NCBI RefSeq assembly: GCF_016774335.1 | Contig: NZ_JAETWA010000047.1 | Coordinates: 62,001-126,000 of the forward strand | From: Luteimonas saliphila | GTDB lineage: Bacteria; Pseudomonadota; Gammaproteobacteria; Xanthomonadales; Xanthomonadaceae | Length of the DNA: 64,000 nucleotides | Reading direction: 5' to 3' | In this document: positions 7,986 through 16,719 of the stretch, one piece after another | Layout of the letters: every line of letters begins with the position of its first letter | How positions within the stretch are numbered: the stretch's first letter is position 1 | Notes under the pieces: model-generated | The model's database searches: none | What the model was told of the DNA's origin: nothing | Seen by the model: the letters and a program-made list of their open reading frames with translations, nothing else | Translations under genes and position numbers: made by a program

Positions 7986-9944
7986 ATGACGCATTTGCTC
8001 GCCGATCTCGACGAAGCCGTCGGCTGGATGCTCGAACACCTGCCGCGCGAACTGCAGGTGGGCGCGCCGCTCGGCCTGGGCAAGCCGCACCGCCTGCTCA
8101 ACGCGCTGTACGCGCGCGTGGCCGCCGATCCGGCGCGGCCGATGACGCTGTACACGGCGCTTTCGCTGGATCCGCCGCGCGCGGCGCCCGGGCTGGAACG
8201 ACGCTTCCTCGAACCGTTCGCGCAGCGCCATTTCGGCGCGGACTTCCCGCGACTGGCCTACGTCGATGCGCAGCGGCGCGATGCCCTGCCCGCGCACGTG
8301 TCGGTGGAGGAGTTCTACCTGCAGTCGGGCGCGCTGCTGGGCTCGTCGCAGGCGCAGCGGCGCTATGCCAGCCTCAACTACACGCACGTGGCGCGCGCGC
8401 TCGCCGACCGCGGCGCGAACTGCATCGTGCAGAAGGTGGCCGCGAACGAAGACGGCACGCGGCTCTCGCTGTCTTCCAACACCGACCTGACCTTCGATGC
8501 GGTGGACGCGATCGTGGCCGCGGGGCTGCCGCGGCCGATGCTGGTGGCCGAGATCGATCCGCAGCTGCCCTGGCTGGATGGGGCCGCCGCGGTCGATGCC
8601 GACTGGTTCGACCTGGTGGTGGCGCCGCCGGCGCCGTACCCGAGGCTGTTCGCGCTGCCGCGCCAGCCGGTGGGCGTGGCCGAGCATGCGATCGGGCTGT
8701 ATGCCAGCACCCTGGTGCGCGACGGCGGCACGCTGCAGATCGGCATCGGCGCACTGTCGGACGCGCTGTGCCATGCGCTGGCGCTGCGCCACGAGGACAA
8801 CCCCGCCTACCGTCGCGTGCTGCATGCGCTGGATCCTTCCATCGAACGGCATCCGGCGGTGCGTACCAGCGGCGGGCTCGATCCCTTCGCGCAGGGACTG
8901 TACGGCTGCAGCGAGATGATCAACGAGGGCTTCCGCCGGCTGGTGGACGCGGGCGTGATCCGGCGCAAGGTGGTCGACAAGGCCTCGCTGATGCAGCGGG
9001 TGAACGAAGGCGGCGCCAGCGCGCTGGACCTGGAGCTGGTGGAGCGCGACGGCCAGTTCCTGCACGGCGCGTTCTATCTCGGCTCGCAGGACTTCTACGA
9101 CTGGCTGCACGGGCTGGACGACGCCACCCGCCGCGGCATCGGCATGAAGCGCGTGAGCGAGGTCAACGAACTCTACGGGCTCGACGAAGGGCTCGAGCGC
9201 CTGCAGCGCCGCGACGGCCGTTTCTTCAACACCTGCATGATGGCGACCGCGCTCGGCGCGGCGGTGTCCGATGGGCTCGACGACGGCCGCGTGGTCTCGG
9301 GCGTGGGCGGCCAGTACAACTTCGTGGCGATGGCGCACGCGCTGCCGGGCGGCCGCTCGACGCTGCTGCTGCGGGCCACGCGCGAAGCCGGTGGCGTGGC
9401 CGAATCCAACATCCGCTGGAACTACGGCCACACCACCATCCCGCGTCACCTGCGCGATCTGTACATCACCGAGTACGGCATCGCGGACCTGCGCGGCCAG
9501 CCGGACGAGGACTGCATCGTGGCGATGGCGGGCGTGAGCGACGCGCGCTTCGCCGACGGGCTGCTTGCCACTGCGAAACGACATCGCAAGCTGCGCGGCG
9601 ACTTCGCCATGCCGGCAGCGTGGTCGGACCACACCGCCGACGCGCTGGCCGCGACGCTGGCGCCGTTCCGCCGCGACGGCACCCTGCCCGACTATCCGCT
9701 CGGCAGCGATTTCACCCCGGTGGAGCAGCGGCTGGTGCGGGCGCTGGGCTGGCTGAAGTCGCGCACGGGGTCCCGCCGCGACAAGCTGGCGACGGTGGCG
9801 GCTGCGCTCCTGGGGCCGGGCGATGCGACGGATGCCGAGGCGATGGAGCGCATGGACCTCTCGCAGCCGCGCTCGGCCGGCGACTGGCTGCAGGCGCGCT
9901 TGCTGCGCCTGGCGTTGCACCGCACGCAGGCAGCGGCGGCATGA
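7986..9944 (+). CDS. Acetyl-CoA hydrolase/transferase family protein
   Basis: A 652-residue cytoplasmic protein, with GGAG 5 bp before the ATG. An N-terminal CoA-transferase-like half (IVQKVAANEDGTRLSLSSN, then LYASTLVRDGGTLQIGIGA near residue 250) is followed by a C-terminal acetyl-CoA hydrolase domain with the glycine-rich signature VSGVGGQYNF and a segment ATREAGGVAESNIRW. Family enzymes move CoA between acyl groups such as acetate, succinate or 4-hydroxybutyrate, or hydrolyse acetyl-CoA. The protein is longer than the 430-500 residues of simple 4-hydroxybutyrate CoA-transferases. The acyl substrate is not predictable here. Confidence 0.85.
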   Translation: MTHLLADLDEAVGWMLEHLPRELQVGAPLGLGKPHRLLNALYARVAADPARPMTLYTALSLDPPRAAPGLERRFLEPFAQRHFGADFPRLAYVDAQRRDALPAHVSVEEFYLQSGALLGSSQAQRRYASLNYTHVARALADRGANCIVQKVAANEDGTRLSLSSNTDLTFDAVDAIVAAGLPRPMLVAEIDPQLPWLDGAAAVDADWFDLVVAPPAPYPRLFALPRQPVGVAEHAIGLYASTLVRDGGTLQIGIGALSDALCHALALRHEDNPAYRRVLHALDPSIERHPAVRTSGGLDPFAQGLYGCSEMINEGFRRLVDAGVIRRKVVDKASLMQRVNEGGASALDLELVERDGQFLHGAFYLGSQDFYDWLHGLDDATRRGIGMKRVSEVNELYGLDEGLERLQRRDGRFFNTCMMATALGAAVSDGLDDGRVVSGVGGQYNFVAMAHALPGGRSTLLLRATREAGGVAESNIRWNYGHTTIPRHLRDLYITEYGIADLRGQPDEDCIVAMAGVSDARFADGLLATAKRHRKLRGDFAMPAAWSDHTADALAATLAPFRRDGTLPDYPLGSDFTPVEQRLVRALGWLKSRTGSRRDKLATVAAALLGPGDATDAEAMERMDLSQPRSAGDWLQARLLRLALHRTQAAAA

Positions 9945-10005
9945 ACGCAACACTGCGATGCGGTCCCGGCGGCGCGCGACCACGACCGCAGCCAGCGGCC
10001 ACGCG

Positions 10006-10011
10006 TATCAT
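10006..10011 (+). promoter_or_regulatory. -10-like hexamer placing bolA as leaderless
   Basis: TATCAT ends 6 bp before the bolA ATG at 10018, so a transcript begun 7 bp downstream of the hexamer would start at the A of the ATG. No Shine-Dalgarno sequence lies between. The -35 region (9983-9988) is not recognisable. Confidence 0.35.
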
Positions 10012-10017
10012 CGTGCC

Positions 10018-10335
10018 ATGAGCACGAAAGCCGACCTGCTGCGCGCGGCCCTGCAGCCGCTCTCGCCCACGTACCTCGATGTGGCGGACGAAAGCCACAT
10101 GCACAGTCGCGGCCTGGAGACGCACTACAAGGCGGTGATCGCCAGCGAAGCCTTCGCCGGCAGGCGCGCGGTGCAGCGCCACCAGCTGGTGTACCGCGCG
10201 CTCGGCCCGCTGATGCAACAGGTGCACGCCCTGGCGCTGCATACCTACACGCCGGAAGAGTGGGCCGAACAGGGCGCGGCGCCCGACTCGCCGACCTGCC
10301 GCGGCGGCAGCAAGCACGACCGTCCCGCAGGCTGA
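10018..10335 (+). CDS. bolA: BolA family protein
   Basis: A 105-residue BolA-fold protein. The signature DESHMHSRGLETHYKAVI, with histidines in the ESHMH segment, and QRHQLVYRAL are diagnostic of the class II KH-like BolA fold. BolA proteins pair with monothiol glutaredoxins through a [2Fe-2S] cluster and affect cell shape and stress responses. The start at 10018 gives the usual family length. The C-terminal tail (about 15 residues, GGSKHDRPAG) is polar and variable. The Nudix gene follows 10 bp after its stop. Confidence 0.92.
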   Translation: MSTKADLLRAALQPLSPTYLDVADESHMHSRGLETHYKAVIASEAFAGRRAVQRHQLVYRALGPLMQQVHALALHTYTPEEWAEQGAAPDSPTCRGGSKHDRPAG

Positions 10336-10345
10336 GCCTCCGCGC

Positions 10346-10828
10346 ATGGCGGAGCCCACGGTCGCCGGTCCGCCTGTCGTCAACGAACGCGGCGAACGCC
10401 TGCTGGCGTTCCATGCCGCGCACGCGTCTCCCCCGCCCCGGCCCGCCGACTTCGCGCTGGTGCTGGCGTCGCGTGGCGCGCAGGTCCTGCTGGTCCGCAA
10501 TGCGCGCCGCGGCCTCTGGGAGCTGCCGGGCGGCTGGATCGAACCGGGCGAAGCGGCGGAGCAGTGCGCGCTGCGCGAACTGCACGAGGAGTCCGGTTAC
10601 CGCGCAACCACCCTGCATGCGCAGGGATGGATCGGGATCGCGGTGGCGACGCCCGGGGATGGCGAATCTTCGACCGGCGCGATCTTCGGCGCAGCGATCG
10701 ATGGCGAACCCGCGTTCCTCGCAAGCGACGAGATCTCGGATGCGGCGCCGTGGCCCCGGACCGCGCTGCCGCCCGACACGTCCGCAATCGACGCCTGGCT
10801 GGTCGCGCGACTCGCGATGCGGGAATGA
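10346..10828 (+). CDS. Nudix hydrolase
   Basis: A 160-residue protein with a complete Nudix box at about residues 58-80: GWIEPGE, seven residues, then RELHEESGY, matching GX5EX7REUXEEXGU. The box binds divalent metal and cleaves nucleoside-diphosphate-linked substrates. Nothing in the sequence fixes the substrate; the N-terminal 30 residues are Pro/Ala-rich. It sits 10 bp after bolA and is probably in the same transcript. Downstream is a 577-bp non-coding region. Confidence 0.9.
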   Translation: MAEPTVAGPPVVNERGERLLAFHAAHASPPPRPADFALVLASRGAQVLLVRNARRGLWELPGGWIEPGEAAEQCALRELHEESGYRATTLHAQGWIGIAVATPGDGESSTGAIFGAAIDGEPAFLASDEISDAAPWPRTALPPDTSAIDAWLVARLAMRE

Positions 10829-10913
10829 AGAAAGTGGCGCCGGGCGCCCGCTGAACCAGGATCGCGATGGCTGTGGTCCGTCGCAGTCCCGAACGCGAGC
10901 CGTGTTGCGGCGT

Positions 10914-11027
10914 CCTGCCTGGCTCGACCACGGCTTCGACTGTGGCCGCGATGCACGTATACAGCTTGGCTGCAGGCGGACTGGCGCCGAAGATGTCGCT
11001 GCCGATCACGTTGTCATCGAGGCCCAT
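10914..11027 (-). pseudogene. Decayed duplicate of the transketolase 3' end
   Basis: Read on the minus strand this piece translates as GLDDNVIGSDIFGASPPAAK followed by LYTCIAATVEAVVE. The intact tkt C-terminus 500 bp away reads [20 protein letters not shown] then [14 protein letters not shown]. By eye about 79 of 103 aligned bases are identical and the spacing is colinear. No upstream tkt coding sequence is attached, and the copy runs past the normal stop position. It is therefore a broken fragment in the same orientation as tkt, either a relic of a second tkt gene or a partial duplication that has since decayed. Confidence 0.8.
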
Positions 11028-11152
11028 GCGATCGCTGGATGTGTCCGTTGATCGACGCGTCGGGTGCGAGCGCCCCTGGCCTATCGGGTCGCTGGAGGCT
11101 GCATCACGACAGCAACCGAAAAGAACGCTCGGCGCGTGCGCGACCGCAAGCC

Positions 11153-11263
11153 GGCCCCGCCGTGGCCGTCGGGCCTTTGCGGCGAAATCAAGGGGGAGGC
11201 ATCCGCCTGCAGGCGGATGCCGGAGGACATTCGCCGCAAAGGCCCGGCGGTCGCGGCGGGGCC
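11153..11263. repeat. Nested palindromic element of about 111 bp
   Basis: The outer arms, 11153-11187 and 11229-11263, are reverse complements apart from a few mismatches and one single-base gap; both contain TTCGCCGCAAAGGCCC or its complement. At the centre 11199-11220 is a perfect 22-bp palindrome with the half-site GCATCCGCCTG. The whole can fold into one long hairpin. No terminal direct repeat or coding sequence was found. A miniature mobile or REP-like element is the likely nature, but I cannot assign a family. Confidence 0.75.
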
Positions 11264-11405
11264 CGTCAGGTCGCGACGCGGGGATGCGACGCGTTGCGCG
11301 ATCCTCCCGATGCTGGGCGCGGAATCGGGAACTGGCGCAAGAGCGGGGCGCTTGCGCACTCCGAGAAGAGGGATCGACGCGCGCCCGCGCAGGGAGCCCG
11401 ACTGG

Positions 11406-13394
11406 CTAGAGCGCCCTGGCCGCCTCGACCACCGCATCGACCGTGATGCCGAAGTGCTTGTACAGCTCGCCCGCCGGCGCGCTGGCGCCGAAGGTGTCGA
11501 TGCCGATCGCGGCGCCATCGAGGCCCACGTACTGGCGCCAGAAACCGGTGACGCCCGCTTCCACGGCGACGCGCTTGCGCACGGCGTTCGGCAGCACGGA
11601 TTCGCGGTAGGCCGCATCCTGGCGGTCGAACACGGTGGTCGAAGGCATCGAGACCACGCGCACCTTCTCGCCGAGTTGCTCGGCGGCCTTCGTCGCCAGT
11701 TCCACTTCCGAGCCGGTGGCGATCAGGATCACCTCCGGCGTGCCGACCGAGTCCTTCAGCACGTAGCCACCGCGCGCGATGTCACGCACCTGCCGCTCGT
11801 CGCGCGGCTGGTGCTGCAGGTTCTGGCGCGAGAACACCAGGCACGCCGGTCCGTCCATGCGTTCGATCGCCGACTTCCACGCCACCGCCGACTCCACCGC
11901 GTCGCAGGCACGCCAGACGTCGTTGTTGGGGATGTAGCGCAGCGAGGCCAGGTGCTCGACCGGCTGGTGGGTCGGGCCGTCCTCGCCCAGGCCGATCGAG
12001 TCGTGGGTGTAGACATGGATCGCGTGCGAGCGCATCAGCGCGCTCATGCGCACCGCGTTGCGCGCGTAGTCGCTGAAGACCAGGAAGGTCGCGTCGTAGG
12101 GAATGAAGCCGCAATGCATCGACAGCGCGTTGGCGATCGCGGTCATGGCGAATTCGCGCACGCCGTAGTTGATGTAGTTGGCCTCGGGCGAACCGCCGAC
12201 GACCGGCTGGCTGCCCTTCCACAGGGTGAGGTTGGAATGCGCGAGGTCGGCCGAGCCGCCGATGAGTTCCGGCAGCAGCGGCGCGAACGCCTCGATCGCC
12301 ATCTGCGAAGCCTTGCGCGACGCGACCACCGGGCCCTCGGCCTGCAGCTTCGCGATGTAGGCATCGGCCTGCGCGGCGAAGTCCGACGGCAACTCGCCAC
12401 GCAGGCGACGCCGCAGTTCGGTCGCCAGTTCCGGATGCGCCGCCGCATACGCCTCGAACAGCGCGTTCCATTCCGCTTCGCGCACGGCACCGGCGTCGTC
12501 GGCGCGCCAGGCATCGGCGATCGCCGGCGGCACCTCGAAGGGCCCATGCGGCCAGTCGAGCGCCTTGCGCGTGGCCTCGACCTCGTCCTTGCCCAGCGGC
12601 GCGCCGTGCGAGGACTCCTTGCCCGCCTTGGCCGGCGAACCGAAGCCGATCGTGGTGCGGCAGCACACCAGGGTGGGCTTGTCGTCGTGCTTGAGCGCGG
12701 TCTCGATCGCGGTCCTGATCTCGTGCGGGTCGTGGCCGTCGACGTTGCGGATCACGCGCCAGCCGTAGGCCTCGAAACGCGCCGGGGTGTCGTCGGTGAA
12801 CCAGCCTTCGACCTCGCCGTCGATCGAGATGCCGTTGTCGTCCCAGAACGCCACCAGCTTGCCCAGCCCCCAGGTGCCGGCCAGCGATGCGGCTTCGTGC
12901 GAAATGCCTTCCATCATGCAGCCGTCGCCCATGAATACCCAGGTGCGATGGTCGACGACGTCGAAGCCGGGGCGGTTGTAGCGTTGCGCCAGCAGCTTCT
13001 CGGCGAGCGCGAAGCCGACCGAGTTGGCGAAGCCCTGGCCGAGCGGACCGGTGGTGGTCTCCACGCCCGGGGTCATGAAATTCTCGGGATGCCCCGGGGT
13101 CTTCGACTCGAGCTGACGGAAGCGCTTGAGCTCCTCGATCGACAGGTCGTAGCCGGACAGGTGCAGCAGCGCGTAGTGCAGCATCGAGCCGTGGCCGTTG
13201 GACAGCATGAAGCGGTCGCGGTCGGGCCAGCGCGGGTTGCCCGGGTTGTGCCGCAGGTAGTCGTTCCACAACACCTCGGCGATGTCGGCCATGCCCATGG
13301 GCATGCCGGGATGGCCGGACTTGGCGGCCTCGACACCGTCGATGGCGAGGAAGCGGATGGCGTTGGCAAGCTCTCTGCGGCTGGGCGTCGTCAT
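11406..13394 (-). CDS. tkt: Transketolase
   Basis: A 662-residue transketolase, matching the 663 residues of E. coli TktA. The start at 13394 ([15 protein letters not shown]) aligns with the family; an upstream in-frame extension lacks support. Visible features are the [11 protein letters not shown] segment with the substrate-binding His, the thiamine-diphosphate motif [14 protein letters not shown] ending in DDN, and the C-terminal [20 protein letters not shown] region. It links the pentose phosphate pathway and glycolysis by two-carbon transfer. An 18-bp perfect palindrome lies 55 bp upstream of the start. A decayed copy of its last 35 or so codons is found downstream at 10914. Confidence 0.97.
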   Translation of the reverse strand: MTTPSRRELANAIRFLAIDGVEAAKSGHPGMPMGMADIAEVLWNDYLRHNPGNPRWPDRDRFMLSNGHGSMLHYALLHLSGYDLSIEELKRFRQLESKTPGHPENFMTPGVETTTGPLGQGFANSVGFALAEKLLAQRYNRPGFDVVDHRTWVFMGDGCMMEGISHEAASLAGTWGLGKLVAFWDDNGISIDGEVEGWFTDDTPARFEAYGWRVIRNVDGHDPHEIRTAIETALKHDDKPTLVCCRTTIGFGSPAKAGKESSHGAPLGKDEVEATRKALDWPHGPFEVPPAIADAWRADDAGAVREAEWNALFEAYAAAHPELATELRRRLRGELPSDFAAQADAYIAKLQAEGPVVASRKASQMAIEAFAPLLPELIGGSADLAHSNLTLWKGSQPVVGGSPEANYINYGVREFAMTAIANALSMHCGFIPYDATFLVFSDYARNAVRMSALMRSHAIHVYTHDSIGLGEDGPTHQPVEHLASLRYIPNNDVWRACDAVESAVAWKSAIERMDGPACLVFSRQNLQHQPRDERQVRDIARGGYVLKDSVGTPEVILIATGSEVELATKAAEQLGEKVRVVSMPSTTVFDRQDAAYRESVLPNAVRKRVAVEAGVTGFWRQYVGLDGAAIGIDTFGASAPAGELYKHFGITVDAVVEAARAL

Positions 13395-13448
13395 GTTCTG
13401 GCGTGTGCGGAAGGGGGATGGCCCCGGAACCGGGGCGCGCCATTGTCC

Positions 13449-13466
13449 CATGTCCCATGGGACATG
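13449..13466. promoter_or_regulatory. 18-bp perfect palindrome upstream of tkt, possible operator
   Basis: CATGTCCCATGGGACATG is exactly self-complementary and lies 55-72 bp upstream of the tkt start codon, next to a partial TGTCCCA copy. Dyads of this size often bind dimeric regulators. No regulator is known from the sequence, and it could also be chance in this short region. Confidence 0.4.
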
Positions 13467-13570
13467 TGGCGGACACCGCGATCATCGCGTGCGCTTTCGC
13501 CGGCAACCATTCCTGCGCGCAGGGGCACGCGTCGCGGCGATGTTCCCGGCGGCTCGCGCCCGCGTGGCGA

Positions 13571-14917
13571 TCAGGCCCGCGGGGCGGGCTCCGGCTCGGG
13601 GATCGGTGCCAGTGCGGAATCCGGATCCGTATCCGCTTCGCCTTTCGACACCAGCGCGGCGATGCCCAGGTCGCCGGCAACGTTGACCGTGGTGCGGCAC
13701 ATGTCGAGGAAATGGTTGACGCCCAGCACCAGGCCGATGCCCTCGGGCGGCACGCCGACCATCGCGCAGATCAACGCGACCACCGGCAGCGAACCCGAGG
13801 GCACGCCGGCGGTGCCGATGCCGCCGAGGATGCACACCAGCATCACCAGGAACTGCTGGCCGAAGGTCAGGTCCACGCCGAAGAATTGCGCCAGGAAGAT
13901 CACGGTCACGCCTTCGAACAGCGCGGTGCCGTTCTGGTTGGCGGTGGCGCCGATGGTCAGCACGAAGCGCGAGACCTTCTTGGGCAATTTCAGGTTCTCG
14001 TCCGCCACCTTCAGCGCGGTCGGCAGGGTGGCATTGCTCGACGCGGTCGAGAACGCCATCAGCATCGCTTCCTGCACGCCCTTGAAGAACGCCAGCGGCG
14101 ACCAGCCGCCGATCAGGCGCAATGCGAGCGAATACACCACCAGCATGTGGATCGCGAGCGCGCCGACCACCACCAGCACGAAGGCGCCGAGCCGGATCAG
14201 CAGGTCCCAGCCGAACAGCACCGCGAGGTTGAACATGAAGCAGAACACCGCGTACGGCGCCAGCCGGATAACCAGCCCGATCAGGGTCATCGAGATCTGG
14301 AACAGCCCCTCGATGCCGCGCTTGAGCACCGCGGTCTGCGGCGTCTGCGTCAGCACAAGGCCGACGCCGAACATCAGCGCGAAGAACATCAGCGCGATGA
14401 TGTTGGCGTTGTTGGAGGCCGCGCCGATCACGTTCTGCGGCACGATCGACAGCAGCATCTGCATGCCCGTGGGCTGGGTGGCGCTGTCGCGGACGATGGA
14501 CTGGGCCCGCTCCGCCCCTTCGGCGAGCAGTTGCTGCGCGAGCACCGGATCGACGCCCGCCCCGGGCTTGAAGATGTTGACCATCACCAGGCCGAGCACG
14601 ACCGCGATGCTCGAGAGCAGGACCGTGTAGGCCAGGGTGCGCCAGCCGATCCGGCCGAGCGAACCGACGTCGCCCATCTCCGACACGCCGACCACCAGTG
14701 CCGAGAACAGCAGCGGCACGATCAGCATGAAGATCAGGCTCAGGAACAGCTGCGAGAACGGCGTGGTGACGTAGCGCGTGAGTCCCTGCAACCACGCGGT
14801 GTCCGCGCCGATGCCGTAGTGGACGAACAGGCCGAGCACCAGGCCGATGGCGAAACCGATCGCGATCTTCCAGTGAAGCGGCATGCGCCCCTTGGCCCGC
14901 TGTTTCGGCTCACCCAT
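13571..14917 (-). CDS. Dicarboxylate/amino acid:cation symporter (DAACS family)
   Basis: A 448-residue integral membrane protein with about eight hydrophobic segments and two re-entrant loops, the size of GltP/DctA. The family signature near residue 300 reads TIGATANQNGTALFEG, where the usual form is GATxNxDGTA; Gln replaces the more common Met and Asn replaces Asp. The serine-rich loop STASSNATLPTAL is the first re-entrant hairpin. These carriers import glutamate, aspartate or C4-dicarboxylates with protons or sodium. The substituted signature makes the substrate uncertain. It is oriented the same way as tkt with 176 bp between. Confidence 0.9.
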   Translation of the reverse strand: MGEPKQRAKGRMPLHWKIAIGFAIGLVLGLFVHYGIGADTAWLQGLTRYVTTPFSQLFLSLIFMLIVPLLFSALVVGVSEMGDVGSLGRIGWRTLAYTVLLSSIAVVLGLVMVNIFKPGAGVDPVLAQQLLAEGAERAQSIVRDSATQPTGMQMLLSIVPQNVIGAASNNANIIALMFFALMFGVGLVLTQTPQTAVLKRGIEGLFQISMTLIGLVIRLAPYAVFCFMFNLAVLFGWDLLIRLGAFVLVVVGALAIHMLVVYSLALRLIGGWSPLAFFKGVQEAMLMAFSTASSNATLPTALKVADENLKLPKKVSRFVLTIGATANQNGTALFEGVTVIFLAQFFGVDLTFGQQFLVMLVCILGGIGTAGVPSGSLPVVALICAMVGVPPEGIGLVLGVNHFLDMCRTTVNVAGDLGIAALVSKGEADTDPDSALAPIPEPEPAPRA

Positions 14918-15012
14918 CGACGCTGTCTCCGCTGCAACGAACGCCGCAGCTTAGCAAAACCCTCCGGCAGCGGTCCGCCACGGCGGCCGCGGGCCTGCAT
15001 CCACCACGATCC

Positions 15013-15032
15013 GAGGCGCGCTGGCGCGCCTC
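15013..15032 (-). terminator. Hairpin after the bat operon
   Basis: GAGGCGCGC and GCGCGCCTC form a perfect 9-bp stem with a 2-base loop, 14 bp beyond the batD stop. There is no T-run on the minus strand, so it may work as a weak or factor-assisted terminator. Confidence 0.4.
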
Positions 15033-15045
15033 CCGCGCCAGCGGC

Positions 15046-16719
15046 TCAGGATCGCGGACGCTCGGGATACAGCGGCGGCAACAGCGCAGGCGCGGGAGCG
15101 CGCGCCGGATCCGCCCGCCAGCGCGGGCCGTCGGCGAAGGCGGCGCGCAAGGATGCGCGCGCGGCCACGGCATCGCCGTCGCTCCAGCGGGCAGCCTGCA
15201 GCGTTGCGACGGCCGCGCGCTGCGCGTCGTCGTCGAGTCGCATCGACAGCGCGTCGAGGTCCGCCGCGGGCGGCGACGCCAGCCCGCACAGCGCGCGCTC
15301 GACCTCGCCCAGGTCCCCGGTCAGCAGCACGCGCTGGAGTTCGCGCAAGGTGGTCCCCGGTGGCGCGGCCGCATCCGCCGGCTTCCTGCGATCGTCCGGC
15401 GCACCTGCGGCGCGGTCACGGCGCTCGCGCAACCACCACGCCAGCGTGCCCAGCCACAGCAGCGCGAACGCGATCGCCAGCCAGCGCCAGACGTCGCTGC
15501 GGCGCCAGGCGCCGGCCTCGCCGCGGACGGCATCGAACGCCTCGTGTGCGCCATCGCCGGCCACCGCGCCGGTCGCGGCACCTGCCGTCGCCTCGAGTTC
15601 GAGGTCGGGCAACGACACGATCCGCGCAACCCCCGCGCGCACGTCCCACCAGGCCTGGCGCGGACCGGCGATGCGCAGCCCGCCCTCGCGCGTCGGCACC
15701 ACGGCGAAGCGGCGCGTGACCTTCGTCCGCAGCCGGCCGCGTTCGAAGCGCTCGTCCACCTGCGGCGGTTCCGGAAACACCTGCATGCCGTCGCCCGCCG
15801 GCAGTTGCAGGTCCGGCAACTGGGTGGCGGCGGCTCCATCGGCGATCAGCTCGACGTCGATCGTCGCCGCCTCGCCCGCCCGCAGCGACTGCGGCGTGGC
15901 GAGGTAGCGCAGTTCGAGGCCGTGCAGCGGCAGCCACGGTTGCGGCGCGGCGTCCGGCACCGGCCGCACCTGCAGGATGCGCGGCGCGCCGTTCGCACGC
16001 AGCGCGCGGCGTCCGTCGCCGAACATGTCGTCGAAGAAACCGCCCACGCCGGTGCCTTCGAAGCGCGCGCCGGGAATGGTCAGGGTACCGCTGCGCTCGG
16101 GCACGATCGCGAACCGCCGTTCGACCACGGTATAGCGCCGCCCGCCGAGCTCGCGGCTGTACTGCAGGTCGCTGCCGACCCGCTGGAGTGCGGCGCCGTC
16201 GGGCGCTGGCTGATCGAGCTGGCCCGACACCAGCGGCGTGGCGTAGTACAGCCGGAGGGTGTAGCCGATCGTCTGCTGGACGTAGGGATCCTGGCTGTCG
16301 GCCTCGCTCTCGATGAACACCGGCTCGCCCGCGCGCGCGGGCGCGGTGGAAGCGGGCACGACGGTCAGCGCCAGCGGCGCGGTGGTTTCGCTGCCCACAC
16401 GCAACGCCGGCACCGTCGTCAATCCTTCGCGCCGGGGCTGCAGCGCCACCGCGAATAGCACGCGGGCGCGGCGCTGGCCGTTGACCACCTCGACGCCGCG
16501 GCTGCTGCTGTGACCGCTGAGGACGAAGTCCGGCACGAGTTCGGCGAAGTCGGGCATCGGCGCGGCGGCCTGGTCGGTTTCGATGTTGAGCGTCGCGGTC
16601 TCGCCGACCTCGATGCGGTCGCGATCGAGCCAGGCCCGCGTCGCCGCCTGCGCCTGCGCGACGCAGGCGCCCAGCAGCAGGCAGGTGGCGATCCACCGCA
16701 TGGCGGCGCGTGCGGTCAT
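15046..16719 (-). CDS. batD: BatD-like aerotolerance protein
   Basis: A 557-residue exported membrane protein: signal peptide (IATCLLLGACVAQAQA, cleavage near residue 25), a long beta-rich extracytoplasmic region, one membrane segment near residue 420 (LAIAFALLWLGTLAWWL), and a short cytoplasmic tail. This is the BatD architecture, with N-terminal WLDRDRIEVGETATLNIET typical of the family. Bat proteins accompany MoxR ATPases and are linked to oxygen tolerance and envelope stress; biochemical function is not settled. It is the last gene of the operon; its ATG overlaps the batB stop by ATGA. Confidence 0.88.
   Translation of the reverse strand: MTARAAMRWIATCLLLGACVAQAQAATRAWLDRDRIEVGETATLNIETDQAAAPMPDFAELVPDFVLSGHSSSRGVEVVNGQRRARVLFAVALQPRREGLTTVPALRVGSETTAPLALTVVPASTAPARAGEPVFIESEADSQDPYVQQTIGYTLRLYYATPLVSGQLDQPAPDGAALQRVGSDLQYSRELGGRRYTVVERRFAIVPERSGTLTIPGARFEGTGVGGFFDDMFGDGRRALRANGAPRILQVRPVPDAAPQPWLPLHGLELRYLATPQSLRAGEAATIDVELIADGAAATQLPDLQLPAGDGMQVFPEPPQVDERFERGRLRTKVTRRFAVVPTREGGLRIAGPRQAWWDVRAGVARIVSLPDLELEATAGAATGAVAGDGAHEAFDAVRGEAGAWRRSDVWRWLAIAFALLWLGTLAWWLRERRDRAAGAPDDRRKPADAAAPPGTTLRELQRVLLTGDLGEVERALCGLASPPAADLDALSMRLDDDAQRAAVATLQAARWSDGDAVAARASLRAAFADGPRWRADPARAPAPALLPPLYPERPRS

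Larger units (their letters stand above)
10829..11405. other. 577-bp non-coding region holding a tkt remnant and a large palindrome
   Basis: The stretch between the Nudix gene and the tkt stop contains two recognisable objects, a decayed copy of the tkt 3' end (10914-11027) and a nested palindromic element (11153-11263), each described separately. No intact gene is supported. The remainder is non-coding sequence of mixed composition and no clear terminator for either flanking gene was seen. Confidence 0.6.

Noticed and set aside
11064..14630. Long plus-strand frame opposite tkt and the symporter.
   Set aside because: Antisense shadow; it even passes through the palindromic element.
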